NCBI RefSeq assembly: GCF_916619195.1
Contig: NZ_CAKAKL010000004.1
Span: 368,658-432,657, forward strand
Direction: 5' to 3'
Source: Inquilinus sp. Marseille-Q2685
GTDB lineage: Bacteria; Pseudomonadota; Alphaproteobacteria; DSM-16000; Inquilinaceae
Length of the DNA: 64,000 nucleotides
Shown here one piece after another: positions 54,483 to 63,923 of this stretch (the stretch's first letter is position 1; each line of letters starts with the position of its first letter). The notes beneath the pieces are model-generated. The model saw nothing but the letters and a program-made list of their open reading frames with translations, was not told the DNA's origin and did not search any database. A program made the position numbers and the translations under genes.

Positions 54483-55598
54483 CTATTCCCCGGCTGCCTG
54501 GGTCCGCGGGCGGTGGCGCTTGCTCCAGGTGAAGGTCGAGGTGACGCCGAAGTTCCAGACCGAGGACAGGGCGGCGCCGAGGAAGCTGGCCAGCGCCCAG
54601 GGCACCTGCTGCTCGAACAGGAACTCCGCCACCTGCAGGTTGATCACGGCGCCGATGGCGCAGGCGGCATAGAAGGACAGCAGGCCGCGCAGGAAGTCGC
54701 GGCCGCGCAGCTGCTTGTCGCGGTAGGTGATGCGGTTGTTGAGGGCGAAGTTCGAGGTCATCGCCCCGACCGTCGCCGCCGCCTGGGCCCAGTAGAAGTC
54801 CCAGCCGAAGGCATGCAGGAACAGCCCGACCAGGGCCAGTTGCACCGCCACGCCGGACAGCCCGACCATGACGAACAGGATGAAGCGGGCGGGGATCGTG
54901 CCGCCCAGCAGCTTGTCGAAGATCAGCATCAGGAATTCCAGACTGACGGCGAAGTCCAGCTTGCTCTCGCCGCTGAGCCGGCTGCGGAAGACGAAGGGCA
55001 GCTCGGCGAAGCGCAGCGTGCGCCCGGCCGAGGCGAAGATGTCGAGCAGGATCTTGAAGCCCTGCCCGTTCAGCCGGTCCGCCACCTCCTCGATCAGCGG
55101 CCGGCGCAGCATGAAGAAGCCGCTGAGCGGATCGGTCAGCTCCTTCGGCACCACCATGCGGGCGAGGCGGATGCCGAGGCCGGACAGGCGCTCGCGCTTC
55201 TCCGAGAAGGTGCCGAGATCGCTGCCCGGGAGGAAGCGGCTGGCGACGACGATGTCGAGCTTGTCGGCCTTGAGCCGCTCCAGCATCTTCGGCAGCAGCG
55301 TCTCGTCGTGCTGCAGGTCGGCGTCCATCACGGCCAGATAGGGCGCGCCGGTCGCCATCATGCCCTCGACGGTGGCCGAGGACAGGCCGCGCCGGCCGAT
55401 CCGCTTCAGGCAGCGGACATTGTCGCGGGTCTCGGCGATCTTGTAGACCGCCTCGGCGGTGCCGTCGGTCGAATCGTCGTCGACGAAGATCACCTCCCAG
55501 GCGATCCCGGCGAGCGCCTGGTCGAGCAGCTCGACCAGCCGCCCGACATTGCCGACCTCGTTCAGCGTCGGCACCACCACGGCGAGTTCGTAGCGCAT
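54483..55598 (-). CDS. GT2 glycosyltransferase fused to a GtrA domain
   Basis: A 371-residue protein: an N-terminal dolichyl-phosphate-mannose synthase-like domain (about residues 1-230: ELAVVVPTLNEVGNVGRLVE, WEVIFVDDDSTDGTAEAVYK and the DAD motif in YLAVMDADLQHDE) and a C-terminal GtrA membrane domain with four helices (NFALNNRITYRDKQLRG). It probably attaches a sugar to a polyprenyl phosphate and helps flip it. The ATG at 55598 overlaps the upstream gene's TGA by one base, so it is coupled to the GT39 gene. Confidence 0.93.
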   Translation of the reverse strand: MRYELAVVVPTLNEVGNVGRLVELLDQALAGIAWEVIFVDDDSTDGTAEAVYKIAETRDNVRCLKRIGRRGLSSATVEGMMATGAPYLAVMDADLQHDETLLPKMLERLKADKLDIVVASRFLPGSDLGTFSEKRERLSGLGIRLARMVVPKELTDPLSGFFMLRRPLIEEVADRLNGQGFKILLDIFASAGRTLRFAELPFVFRSRLSGESKLDFAVSLEFLMLIFDKLLGGTIPARFILFVMVGLSGVAVQLALVGLFLHAFGWDFYWAQAAATVGAMTSNFALNNRITYRDKQLRGRDFLRGLLSFYAACAIGAVINLQVAEFLFEQQVPWALASFLGAALSSVWNFGVTSTFTWSKRHRPRTQAAGE

Positions 55599-57214
55599 CA
55601 CTTGGTCGTCACCCAGGGCGCGTCCGGCGGCAGCGGCAGCGGCCACGGCGCCTTGAAGCCGCGCGCGGTGTAGACGTGCAGGGTCAGCTCGGCCCGGCCG
55701 CCGCGATGGACGATGATGTCGGGCTGCGGCTCGACCGAGGCGAAGTAGGGCCGCCAGCGCTCGTCGAAATCCTTCAGGAACTCGTCCTGGCCGATGATGA
55801 CCGCGTCATGGCCGGCGAAGTCCATCTGGTTCCAGCCGAAGGCCAGGTTGCGCGGGTCGCGGCACAGGCACAGCACCGGCAGCCGGTCACCGAGCTGGAC
55901 GTCGATCTTGCCGGTCTGGTGCCATTGCGTGCCGACCACGAACAGGCCCGGCCGGTCATACCAGCCGCGCTCCTGCGCCGCGGCGCGCAGGTCGGTCCAG
56001 TCCAGCCCCTCCAGAGTCGGGTCCCAGATCTCGGTCGGCCCCAGCCCGGGCAGTGCCCGCATCCAGCCGGTGGCGGCGTGGCTGCCCAGGACGACCAGGA
56101 CCACCACCGTCGCGATGCCCGAGGCCTTGAGCCAGATCCGGGCGGTCCGGCTGCCGGCCTCGAGCCATCGCGCCGTGGCGGCGCCGAGCAGCGGGAACAG
56201 CAGCAGGTAGCCCGGCGCCTGCCAGTGGAAATGGGCGCCGATCCTGGCCCAGGAGGCGACCGCGGTGAACAGCAGGATCGGGATGATGGCGAGGCTGACC
56301 AGGAACCAGCCGCGCAGGTCCTTCGGGCCGCGGATCAGCCCGGCGATGAAGACCCAGATCATCGGCGCCCAGACCCAGGGCAAGAGCCAGATCGCCTGGC
56401 CGCCGATGTTCTGGCCCAGCCAGTCGAACCGGAAGCGCCCGCCGGAGCTGCGGCCGCCCTGGAACAGGAACGACACCCACTGGTTCTCGGCGTTCCAGAT
56501 CAGCACCGGCGAGAAGATCGCGACGGCAATGACGACAGCGATCCAGGGCGCCGGATGGATCAGCCAGCGCCGCCGGCCCGGCGTGGTCAGCAGGAACAGC
56601 AGCAGCCCCGCCATGATCAGCACGGCGTGGTACTTCGACAGCAGCGCCAGGCCGAAGCAGCCCCCGGCGGCGAGCCACCAGCCCCAGGCGGCGCGGGGCG
56701 ACACCGTCTCCGGCTCCGGCACCACCACCCGGGCGACGCAGTACGCCGCCGCGAGCAGGAACAGGAACAGCGGCCCGTCCGGCTGCACCCAGCTGCCGAC
56801 GCTGAGGAAGAACACGGCCGAGAGGTTCAGGAGCAGCGCGGCCCAGACCCCGGCCCAGGCGCCGAACAGACAGGCCCCCAGCCGGTACATCAGCCAGGTC
56901 GAGACGCCGAACATCAGCACATAGGGCAGGCGCAGCCACAGCTCGGCGTCGCCGAGCCCGATCATCGCGTGGGTCAGCCACAGGAACAGCGGCGGCTGGT
57001 CGAAATAGCTGAGGGCCCAGAAGCGCGCCGTGGCGACGTAGTAGGATTCGCCGTTGCCATAGCCGAGCGCCCAGGCCAAAGCGAGCCGCAGCAGCCCGCC
57101 CAGCAGGATCAGCCAGAACATCGCCCCCTGGGGGGTGCCGAGCCGCAGCCAGCCGGCGGATCCCGTGGATCCGGGCCGGGAGGACGCGGCGGAAAGAGCG
57201 TCGGTCATCCGCAT
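55598..57214 (-). CDS. GT39 family (ArnT/PMT-like) glycosyltransferase
   Basis: A 538-residue membrane glycosyltransferase with about 12 helices. The first loop reads YGNGESYYVATARFWALSYF, where the usual Asp-Glu is replaced by Gly-Glu, then DQPPLFLWLTHAMIGLGDAE, and VQPDGPLFLFLLAAAYCVAR follows. Members use polyprenyl-phosphate sugars to decorate lipid A, proteins or polysaccharides. It is the first gene of a two-gene operon with a GT2-GtrA protein, which likely makes and flips its donor. ATG 57214. Confidence 0.88.
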   Translation of the reverse strand: MRMTDALSAASSRPGSTGSAGWLRLGTPQGAMFWLILLGGLLRLALAWALGYGNGESYYVATARFWALSYFDQPPLFLWLTHAMIGLGDAELWLRLPYVLMFGVSTWLMYRLGACLFGAWAGVWAALLLNLSAVFFLSVGSWVQPDGPLFLFLLAAAYCVARVVVPEPETVSPRAAWGWWLAAGGCFGLALLSKYHAVLIMAGLLLFLLTTPGRRRWLIHPAPWIAVVIAVAIFSPVLIWNAENQWVSFLFQGGRSSGGRFRFDWLGQNIGGQAIWLLPWVWAPMIWVFIAGLIRGPKDLRGWFLVSLAIIPILLFTAVASWARIGAHFHWQAPGYLLLFPLLGAATARWLEAGSRTARIWLKASGIATVVVLVVLGSHAATGWMRALPGLGPTEIWDPTLEGLDWTDLRAAAQERGWYDRPGLFVVGTQWHQTGKIDVQLGDRLPVLCLCRDPRNLAFGWNQMDFAGHDAVIIGQDEFLKDFDERWRPYFASVEPQPDIIVHRGGRAELTLHVYTARGFKAPWPLPLPPDAPWVTTK

Positions 57215-57344
57215 TCCCAGCAGCCGCCCCGGTGGCGGGCTGCACTTGTCGACCGCGCGGATCGGTCGATCCCGCGCGACCGCGCTTCATACCAGCACGG
57301 GCCCCGGCCGGCCAGCGCCGATCATTCCGGAAGGCTGCGACCGG

Positions 57345-58208
57345 TTACAGCAGCGCCGCGGCCGCCGCCCACCAGCCGCGCCCGGCCAGCGCCGCCTCCG
57401 CCGCCGTCGCCGCGGCCGGCGTGTCGAACAGGCCGAAGCAGGTGGCGCCGCTGCCCGACATCCGGGCCAGGCGGCAGCCCGGCTGCGCCGCGAGCGCCGC
57501 CAGCACATCGCCGATCGCTGGCACGAGCTCGATCGCCGGCGCGGCCAGGTCGTTGCCGCGCCCGGCGAGAAGGGCGCAGAGCCGCTCCGGCGCCGGCCGC
57601 GCCTCGGCGAAGCGGGCCTCGGCCGAGAAGCCGCCGCGCCGGGCCCGGAACACGTCGGGCGTCGACAGCGGCACGCCGGGATTGACCAGCAGGATCGGCA
57701 CGCCGGCCAGGTCCGGCCCCGGCTCCAGCCGCTCGCCGACGCCGCCGAGCCAGGCGGTGCGGCCGGCGAGGCAGACCGGGACGTCGGCGCCGAGCCCGGT
57801 GGCGACCTCGAGCAGGCGCGGGTCGTCCGGCGCCAGGTTCCACAGCACGGCGAGGCCGCGCAGCACCGCCGCCGCATCGGCCGAGCCGCCGCCGATCCCG
57901 GCCGCCACCGGCAGCCGCTTGTCGAGGATGACGGCGATGCCGTCTGGCCGCCCGACTGCCGCCGCCAGGCGCCGCACTGCGCGCAGCGCCAGGTTGTCGT
58001 CGCCCGGCGGGACGGCGCCGGCGAAGGGGCCGGTGACCGCCAGGCGCGGTGCGTCCGCCGCCTCCAGCGTCAGCCGGTCGCCGACATCGGCGAAGACGAC
58101 CAGGCTGTCGAGCAGGTGATAGCCGTCCGCGCGCCTGCCGACGATGTGGAGATAGAGATTGACCTTGGCCGGCGCGGTGCCGGACCAGGCCTTGCCGCCC
58201 CGGACCAC
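57345..58208 (-). CDS. ispE: 4-diphosphocytidyl-2-C-methyl-D-erythritol kinase
   Basis: A GHMP kinase of the MEP isoprenoid pathway. The 287-residue protein has APAKVNLYLHIVGRRADGYH, the ATP-binding loop LPVAAGIGGGSADAAAVLRG, and the C-terminal MSGSGATCFGLFDTPAAAT. The start is GTG 58208 (VVRGGKAWSG), two bases after the stop of the TPR gene, so the two are coupled; the longer frame upstream lies over the TPR gene. Length and order are normal. Confidence 0.95.
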   Translation of the reverse strand: MVRGGKAWSGTAPAKVNLYLHIVGRRADGYHLLDSLVVFADVGDRLTLEAADAPRLAVTGPFAGAVPPGDDNLALRAVRRLAAAVGRPDGIAVILDKRLPVAAGIGGGSADAAAVLRGLAVLWNLAPDDPRLLEVATGLGADVPVCLAGRTAWLGGVGERLEPGPDLAGVPILLVNPGVPLSTPDVFRARRGGFSAEARFAEARPAPERLCALLAGRGNDLAAPAIELVPAIGDVLAALAAQPGCRLARMSGSGATCFGLFDTPAAATAAEAALAGRGWWAAAAALL

Positions 58209-58210
58209 GA

Positions 58211-59917
58211 TCAGTTCGACTTGACCGGGGCCGAGGCTTCCTGGGCCGGCAGGCCGTTGGCCAGCTTGGCCTCGATCTTGTCCTTCGGCGGGTCGCCCTC
58301 GGTGGTGCGCAGCGCCGCCTCCCACTGGTAGCGCGCCTCCAGCTTGCGGCCGACCCGCCAATAGGCGTCGCCGAGATGGTCGTTGATGGTCGGGTCCTCG
58401 GGCTTCAGCGAGATCGCCTTCTCCAGCGTCTCCACCGCCTTGTCCATCTGGTTGGTGCGGTAATAGACCCAGCCCAGGCTGTCGATGATGTAGCCGTCGT
58501 TCGGCGACAGGTCGACCGCCTTGCGGATCAGGTCCTCCGCCTCCTTCAGGTCCTTGCCGCGGTCGAGCAGCGAGTAGCCGAGATAGTTCAGGAGGTTGGC
58601 GTGCTCCGGGTTCAGCCCGATGGCGCGGCGCAGATCCTGCTCGGCCCGGTCGAAGCGGCCGGCGCGCTCGAGCGCGATGCCGCGGCGGTAGAGGAAGGTC
58701 CAGTCCACCTCCTCCAGCCGCTTCTGCCGGCGCGCCGCGTCGTCATAGGCGACGACAGCGGAGGCGAAGTCCTGCTTCGCCCGATACAGGTCGGCGAGGC
58801 GGAGATAGCCGGCCGGGCTGTCCGGCCGTTCCGACACCAGGTCGGAGGCGAGCGCGATGCCCTGGTCGAACTCCTCCAGCCCCTCATAGGCCAGGGTCTC
58901 GCGCAGCCGCGCCATCCAGCCGGCCGGGGTGCCGTCCGGCAGCGCCTCATAGGCAGCGATCGCGTTCCGGTACTGGTCCTGCCCGGCCAGGATGTCGCCC
59001 AGCAGCATCTGCGCCACCGGGAAGTCGGGCCGCAGATACAGCGCCAGGCGGGTGTAGATCAGCGCGGTGTCGCCGCCTTCGGCGTCACGGTCCTGGCTGA
59101 CGGCGCTGGCGATGTAGAACAGGGCCTCGGCCAGCCCCTCGGCCGGGCTGCCGATGATCGGCTGCGGCCGCTCGCCCTTGTCCAGGCGCTGGATCGCCGG
59201 CTCGAGCAGCAGGTTGTCGCCGTTCTGGTCGGCGAAGCTGCGGTAGAGCTGGCGCGCCTTGTCGCGCTGGCCCTGGCGCTGATAGACGCCGGCCAGGCCC
59301 TCGACCAGCCGCACCGTGCCGCCCATCTCGCCCAGCGCCTCATAGGCCGCCCGGGCGCCGTCGAGGTCGCCGAGAGTGTCGAGCAGCAGCGCCTTCTGGA
59401 TCGAGGCCAGCGCATCCGGCCGCGGCTGCTTCAGCAGCGGGTCGAGGCTGGACAGCGCCGCCTTGCCGTCGCCGGCGCCGACCCGGAGCCAGGCGGCGAT
59501 GATCGGGGTGACCGACCGGGCGGTGCCCGCCGTCTCCATCGCCCTGAGACGGGCCAGGGCGTCGCGCCACTTGCCGGCCTTGGCGTCGTGCAGGATCAGG
59601 GTGATGCGGACCAGCTGGTCGGCGGTGTCCGCCGTGTCCAGGCGCTGGGCCAGCTTGGCGGCGCCCTCGACGTCGCCGCCGGCCAGGGTCAGGGTGAAGC
59701 TGCGCCGCAGCAGCGCCAAGTTGTCCGGGTCGGTCGCCAGCACCTGGCTGAAGAACCGGCCGGCGGAGGAGAGGTCGCGGGCGGCCAGCGCATGGGCGCC
59801 GGCGAGATAGGCGCCCGAGACCGTGCGCGGATCGGTGGCGGCCTCGGCGGCCGGCGGCCGCAGCACCGCCGTCGCCGCGACACAGGAGGCCAGAAGGGTC
59901 GTCCGCCAGACGGTCAT
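58211..59917 (-). CDS. Exported TPR-repeat protein upstream of ispE
   Basis: A 568-residue protein with a signal peptide ending near residue 26 (PPAAEA) and many TPR repeats, for example AGRFFSQVLATDPDNLALLR, ALFYIASAVSQDRDAEGGDT and LEKAISLKPEDPTINDHLGD. It is probably a periplasmic scaffold; its exact partner is not known. The position before ispE is conserved in Rhodospirillales as I recall. The ATG at 59917 (MTVWRTTLLASCV) is chosen since it begins the signal. It is divergent from fabA. Confidence 0.9.
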   Translation of the reverse strand: MTVWRTTLLASCVAATAVLRPPAAEAATDPRTVSGAYLAGAHALAARDLSSAGRFFSQVLATDPDNLALLRRSFTLTLAGGDVEGAAKLAQRLDTADTADQLVRITLILHDAKAGKWRDALARLRAMETAGTARSVTPIIAAWLRVGAGDGKAALSSLDPLLKQPRPDALASIQKALLLDTLGDLDGARAAYEALGEMGGTVRLVEGLAGVYQRQGQRDKARQLYRSFADQNGDNLLLEPAIQRLDKGERPQPIIGSPAEGLAEALFYIASAVSQDRDAEGGDTALIYTRLALYLRPDFPVAQMLLGDILAGQDQYRNAIAAYEALPDGTPAGWMARLRETLAYEGLEEFDQGIALASDLVSERPDSPAGYLRLADLYRAKQDFASAVVAYDDAARRQKRLEEVDWTFLYRRGIALERAGRFDRAEQDLRRAIGLNPEHANLLNYLGYSLLDRGKDLKEAEDLIRKAVDLSPNDGYIIDSLGWVYYRTNQMDKAVETLEKAISLKPEDPTINDHLGDAYWRVGRKLEARYQWEAALRTTEGDPPKDKIEAKLANGLPAQEASAPVKSN

Positions 59918-60042
59918 GCGCGGGTCCAGTTTGCCGTGATCCCCCGAAGCTAGGGTGCCGGACGGCCGCAGGCAATGCCCGTTCGCCGCGACCATAACCC
60001 GCATCTACGTCGGATGGCCGTTGCCGCCGCCCGACTCGCGGC

Positions 60043-60070
60043 TTGTGCGCCCCCGAAAAAACGCTACAGT
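60043..60070 (+). promoter_or_regulatory. Candidate promoter of fabA-fabB-fabI
   Basis: TTGTGC (60043-60048), 16-base gap, TACAGT (60065-60070), 20 bases before the fabA ATG. It is a modest sigma-70-like match; the A-run just upstream of the -10 box is unusual in this GC-rich DNA. Confidence 0.4.
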
Positions 60071-60089
60071 CGCGCGCGTCGGTGAGACC

Positions 60090-60626
60090 ATGGAAGGCGC
60101 CAACGCGGCCGTGACCGGTAAATCGAGCTACACCTACGAAGACCTGCTGTCCTGCGCGCATGGCGAGCTGTTCGGCCCTGGCAACGCCAAGCTGCCGCTG
60201 CCGCCCATGCTGATGATGGACCGGATCACCACCATCAACGACAACGGCGGCGCCTACGGCAAGGGCGAGGCCGTGGCCGAGCTCGACATCCGCCCGGACC
60301 TGTGGTTCTTCGCCTGCCATTTCGAGAACGACCCGGTGATGCCGGGCTGCCTGGGCCTCGACGCGCTGTGGCAGCTGACGGGGTTCTTCCTCGGCTGGAC
60401 CGGGGCGCCGGGCAAAGGCCGGGCGCTGTCCACCGGCGAGGTGAAGTTCACCGGCCAGGTGCTGCCCGACGCCAAGCTCGTCACCTACCGCCTGGACCTG
60501 AAGCGGGTGATCAACCGCAAGCTGGTGCTGGGCATCGCCGACGGCAGCGTCGCCGTCGACGGCAAGATCATCTTCGAGGCCAAGGATCTGAGGGTCGGCC
60601 TGTTCACGTCGGCCGAAGCGTTCTGA
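60090..60626 (+). CDS. fabA: 3-hydroxydecanoyl-ACP dehydratase/isomerase
   Basis: Introduces the double bond in anaerobic unsaturated fatty acid synthesis. The 178-residue protein has [20 protein letters not shown], the catalytic His77 in [14 protein letters not shown] and Asp91 in [15 protein letters not shown]; the His-Asp spacing of 14 equals that of E. coli FabA. The start is ATG 60090 ([16 protein letters not shown]). It is the first gene of fabA-fabB-fabI. Confidence 0.97.
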   Translation: MEGANAAVTGKSSYTYEDLLSCAHGELFGPGNAKLPLPPMLMMDRITTINDNGGAYGKGEAVAELDIRPDLWFFACHFENDPVMPGCLGLDALWQLTGFFLGWTGAPGKGRALSTGEVKFTGQVLPDAKLVTYRLDLKRVINRKLVLGIADGSVAVDGKIIFEAKDLRVGLFTSAEAF

Positions 60627-60645
60627 CGAACCGCGGAGAACCACC

Positions 60646-61863
60646 ATGCGACGCGTCGTCGTCACCGGGCTCGGCATCGTCTCGAGCATCGGCAACAACC
60701 AGGACGAAGTCACCGCCAGCCTGCGCGAGGGCCGTTCCGGCATCGTCGCGGCGCCGGAGTACAAGGAACTGGGCTTCCGCTGCCACGTCCACGGCACGGT
60801 GAAGCTGGACCCGGCCGACCATGTCGACCGGCGCATCCTGCGCTTCATGGGACCGGGCGCCGCCTACAACTACATCGCCATGGCCCAGGCCATCGCCGAT
60901 GCCGGGCTGGAGGAGAGCGACGTCTCGAACGAGCGCACCGGGCTGATCATGGGATCCGGCGGGCCGTCGACCTCGAACCAGGTCGACGCCGCGGACATCA
61001 CCCGCGACAAGGGGCCGAAGCGGATCGGCCCCTACATGGTCCCGCGCTGCATGTCGTCGACCAACTCGGCGACGCTGGCGACGCCGTTCAAGATCAAGGG
61101 CGTCAATTACTCGATCTCCTCCGCCTGCTCGACCTCGGCGCATTGCATCGGCAACGGCGCCGAGCTGATCCAATGGGGCAAGCAGGACATCGTCTTCGCC
61201 GGCGGCGGCGAGGAGCTGCACTGGACCCTGTCGGTGCTGTTCGACAGCATGGGCGCCTTCTCCTCGCGCTTCAACGACACGCCGGAGCGCGCCAGCCGCG
61301 CCTATGACCGCGACCGCGACGGCTTCGTCATCGCCGGCGGCGGCGGCACCGTGGTGCTGGAGGAGCTGGAGCACGCGAAGGCCCGCGGCGCCAAGATCTA
61401 TGGCGAGCTGGTCGGCTACGGCGCCACCTCGGACGGCTACGACATGGTCGCCCCCTCGGGCGAGGGCGCGGTGCGCTGCATGCGCCAGGCGCTGGCCACG
61501 GTCGACGGGCCGGTCGACTACATCAACGCCCACGGCACCTCGACCCCGGTCGGCGACGTCACCGAGCTGGGGGCGATCCGCGAGGTGTTCGGCGACCGCG
61601 CCCCCAAGATCAACTCGACCAAGTCGCTGTCCGGCCATTCGCTGGGCGCGGCCGGGGTGCACGAGGCGATCTATTCCCTGCTGATGATGAAGCACGACTT
61701 CATCGCCGCCAGCGCCAACATCGAGACCCTCGACCCCGCGGCCGAGGGCTTCCCGATCGTGCGCGAGCGGATCGACAACGCCGGGCTGAACTGCGTGCTC
61801 TCCAACAGCTTCGGCTTCGGCGGCACCAACGCGACGCTCGTCTTCAAGCGGTACGCTGCATGA
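60646..61863 (+). CDS. fabB: Beta-ketoacyl-ACP synthase I
   Basis: A 405-residue condensing enzyme that elongates unsaturated acyl chains. The active Cys161 is in [12 protein letters not shown], with His residues in [14 protein letters not shown] and [15 protein letters not shown]. The N-terminus is [20 protein letters not shown]. It begins 19 bases after fabA and overlaps fabI by 4 bases (ATGA). Its pairing with fabA identifies it as FabB and not FabF. Confidence 0.97.
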   Translation: MRRVVVTGLGIVSSIGNNQDEVTASLREGRSGIVAAPEYKELGFRCHVHGTVKLDPADHVDRRILRFMGPGAAYNYIAMAQAIADAGLEESDVSNERTGLIMGSGGPSTSNQVDAADITRDKGPKRIGPYMVPRCMSSTNSATLATPFKIKGVNYSISSACSTSAHCIGNGAELIQWGKQDIVFAGGGEELHWTLSVLFDSMGAFSSRFNDTPERASRAYDRDRDGFVIAGGGGTVVLEELEHAKARGAKIYGELVGYGATSDGYDMVAPSGEGAVRCMRQALATVDGPVDYINAHGTSTPVGDVTELGAIREVFGDRAPKINSTKSLSGHSLGAAGVHEAIYSLLMMKHDFIAASANIETLDPAAEGFPIVRERIDNAGLNCVLSNSFGFGGTNATLVFKRYAA

Positions 61864-62693
61864 CCTCCTCTACGACCGAAAGCCGCGGCACCGGCCTGAT
61901 GGCCGGCAAACGCGGCCTGATCATGGGCGTCGCCAACAACCACTCGATCGCCTGGGGCATCGCCTCGGTGCTGGCGCGCGAGGGGGCGGAGCTGGCCTTC
62001 ACCTACCAGGGCGACGCCTTCCGCAAGCGGGTCGAGCCGCTGATCCAGTCGATCGGCGCCAGCTTCCTGGCGCCCTGCGACGTCGAGGACGAGGGCACGA
62101 TCAACGCCCTGTTCGACCGGCTGGGCGCGGAATGGGGGTCGATCGACTTCCTGGTCCACGCCATCGCCTATTCCGACAAGGAAGAGCTGAAGGGCCGCTA
62201 CCTCGACACCACGGCCGAGAACTTCAGCCGCACCATGCGGATCAGCTGCTACAGCTTCACCGCGCTGGCGAAGCGGGCGGCGGCGATCATGCCGGACGGC
62301 GGCAGCCTGCTGACGCTGACCTATCTCGGCGCCGAGCGGGTGATGCCGAACTACAACGTCATGGGCGTGGCCAAGGCGGCGCTGGAGGCCAGCGTGCGCT
62401 ACCTGGCGGCGGATCTGGGCCCGCAGGGGGTCCGGGTCAACGCCATCTCGGCCGGGCCGATGCGCACCCTGGCCGGCAGCGCCATCGGCGACGCGCGCTA
62501 CGTGTTCCGCTTCAACCAGCAGAACAGCCCGCTGCGCAAGAACGTCACCCTGGACGAGGTCGGCGGCGCCGCCCTGTATCTCCTGGGACCGCTGTCGACC
62601 GGCGTCACCGGCGAGGTGCACCATGTCGACGGCGGCTATCACGCCATCGGCATGCCGGCCGCGCCGCGCAACAGCGAGGCGGCCGAGGCGTAG
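61860..62693 (+). CDS. fabI: Enoyl-ACP reductase
   Basis: NADH-dependent reductase in the last step of the elongation cycle, the target of triclosan. The 277-residue protein has [36 protein letters not shown], the motif Tyr-x6-Lys in [12 protein letters not shown] and [18 protein letters not shown]. The ATG at 61860 overlaps fabB. It has all features of the FabI type, so FabV or FabL can be excluded. A palindromic repeat follows. Confidence 0.97.
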   Translation: MTSSTTESRGTGLMAGKRGLIMGVANNHSIAWGIASVLAREGAELAFTYQGDAFRKRVEPLIQSIGASFLAPCDVEDEGTINALFDRLGAEWGSIDFLVHAIAYSDKEELKGRYLDTTAENFSRTMRISCYSFTALAKRAAAIMPDGGSLLTLTYLGAERVMPNYNVMGVAKAALEASVRYLAADLGPQGVRVNAISAGPMRTLAGSAIGDARYVFRFNQQNSPLRKNVTLDEVGGAALYLLGPLSTGVTGEVHHVDGGYHAIGMPAAPRNSEAAEA

Positions 62694-62716
62694 GCCGCCT
62701 CTCCTGCCAACAACCT

Positions 62717-62798
62717 GTCATGGCGAGCCCCGAAAGGGCGTGGCCATCCAGCGGCACCGCCCTCTGGATGGCCACGGCGCTGCGCGCCTCGCCATGAC
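62717..62798. repeat. Bipartite palindromic repeat, family member B2
   Basis: Outer arms GTCATGGCGAG and CTCGCCATGAC; inner arms GTGGCCATCCAG and CTGGATGGCCAC. The four sites read ATGGC/GCCAT. It follows fabI by 23 bases and may act as its 3' hairpin. Confidence 0.9.
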
Positions 62799-62869
62799 GA
62801 AAAAAGGCTGATGGATAGGGCCTCGAGGCCGCTGATATGATGCCTGCCCGGCAGGTCATGGGACTGGCC

Positions 62870-63169
62870 ATGAGGCGTGTGACGGTTCAGCGGATCCTGT
62901 GCGGGACGGCGATCGCGGCCTGCCTGATCGCCGCTGCCTCGTCCCGGGCGGCCGAGCGGCCGACCCCGGTCGACGAGATGGAATCTTACTCCATCATCTG
63001 CACCAGCGCGCGCGGCGTGATCGTGTTCGCCACCTCCGACGTCTACGGCGTCTCGGTCGATCCGACCGGGACGATCTACACCTACCGCACCGGCTGGCTG
63101 TCCGACCGCACCTATACCTATGTCCGGGGCGCCAACATCTCCTGCGTGATCCGGCCCAGCCGGCCCTGA
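62870..63169 (+). CDS. Small exported protein, function unknown
   Basis: A 99-residue protein with a signal peptide (MRRVTVQRILCGTAIAACLI, cut near residue 27) and a beta-rich remainder (MESYSIICTSARGVIVFATS, YTYVRGANISCVIRPSRP). Its two cysteines (ICTSA and ISCVI) could form a disulfide. I do not know the family. ATG codons at 62837 and 62840 are in frame but would spoil the signal peptide. It is monocistronic. Confidence 0.65.
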   Translation: MRRVTVQRILCGTAIAACLIAAASSRAAERPTPVDEMESYSIICTSARGVIVFATSDVYGVSVDPTGTIYTYRTGWLSDRTYTYVRGANISCVIRPSRP

Positions 63170-63229
63170 CGCTTTCGCGGTCTGGTGCATGTCGGCTACG
63201 ATCCGGCGCCGTCCGCGGAAGGAAGAGCC

Positions 63230-63814
63230 ATGGCCAAGCAGTTCCCGGAGATCCCGCCGGCCCTGCGGGAGTTCATCCTGCGGCAGAGGGTGTTCTTCAC
63301 CGCCTCCGCCGCCGCGACCGGGCGCGTCAACGTCTCGCCGCGCGGCACCGACATGCTGCGGGTGCTGGGGCCGAACACGGTCGTCTATCTCGACCTGACC
63401 GGCAGCGGCAACGAGACCGCGGCGCATCTGCGCGCCACCGGCCGGCTGACGATGATGTTCTGCGCCTTCGAGGGCGCGCCGATGATCCTGCGGCTGTACG
63501 GCGCCGGCCGGGTGCTGCGCCGCGGCGGCCCGGATTATGCCCGCCTGCTGGCGGCGGAATTCGGTGGCGAGGAGCCGCTGGGCGCCCGGCAGATGGTGCG
63601 GCTCGACATCGACCTGGTGCAGACCTCCTGCGGCTTCGGCGTGCCGCTGTTCGACCATGTCGGCGAACGGCCGACCCTGGCGCGCTGGGCCGAGGCGAAG
63701 GAGAAGCAGGAGGGGCTGGAGGCCTATCGCCGGCAGAAGAACACCCACAGCATCGACGGGCTGCCGACCGGCCTGTTCGAGGGAGGACCCGGTCCCGGCC
63801 GGGTGACGCCATAG
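63230..63814 (+). CDS. Pyridoxamine 5'-phosphate oxidase-like FMN-binding protein
   Basis: A 194-residue split-barrel flavoprotein-like protein. Motifs are FILRQRVFFTASAAATGRVN, VSPRGTDMLRVLGPNTVVYL and DLTGSGNETAAHLRATGRLT, which form the FMN pocket. The middle reads MMFCAFEGAPMILRLYGAGR. Such proteins may bind FMN or F420; the substrate is unknown. GGAAGAG precedes ATG 63230. Confidence 0.88.
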   Translation: MAKQFPEIPPALREFILRQRVFFTASAAATGRVNVSPRGTDMLRVLGPNTVVYLDLTGSGNETAAHLRATGRLTMMFCAFEGAPMILRLYGAGRVLRRGGPDYARLLAAEFGGEEPLGARQMVRLDIDLVQTSCGFGVPLFDHVGERPTLARWAEAKEKQEGLEAYRRQKNTHSIDGLPTGLFEGGPGPGRVTP

Positions 63815-63825
63815 GCGCACGGACG

Positions 63826-63871
63826 CACGCAGCCCCCTCCGCCCTCCGGCAAGGGAGGGAAAGGCTGCGTG
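63826..63871. terminator. Nested hairpin after the PPOX-like gene
   Basis: Outer stem CACGCAGCC (63826-63834) / GGCTGCGTG (63863-63871), inner stem CCCTCC (63842-63847) / GGAGGG (63854-63859). No T-run. It lies 11 bases after the stop and before the next gene, so either a terminator or a dispersed hairpin repeat. Confidence 0.5.
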
Positions 63872-63923
63872 GGCGTCGGCTCGCAGGTTGGGATCGGGGG
63901 CCGCGAGGGCGGCGGACGTCCAT

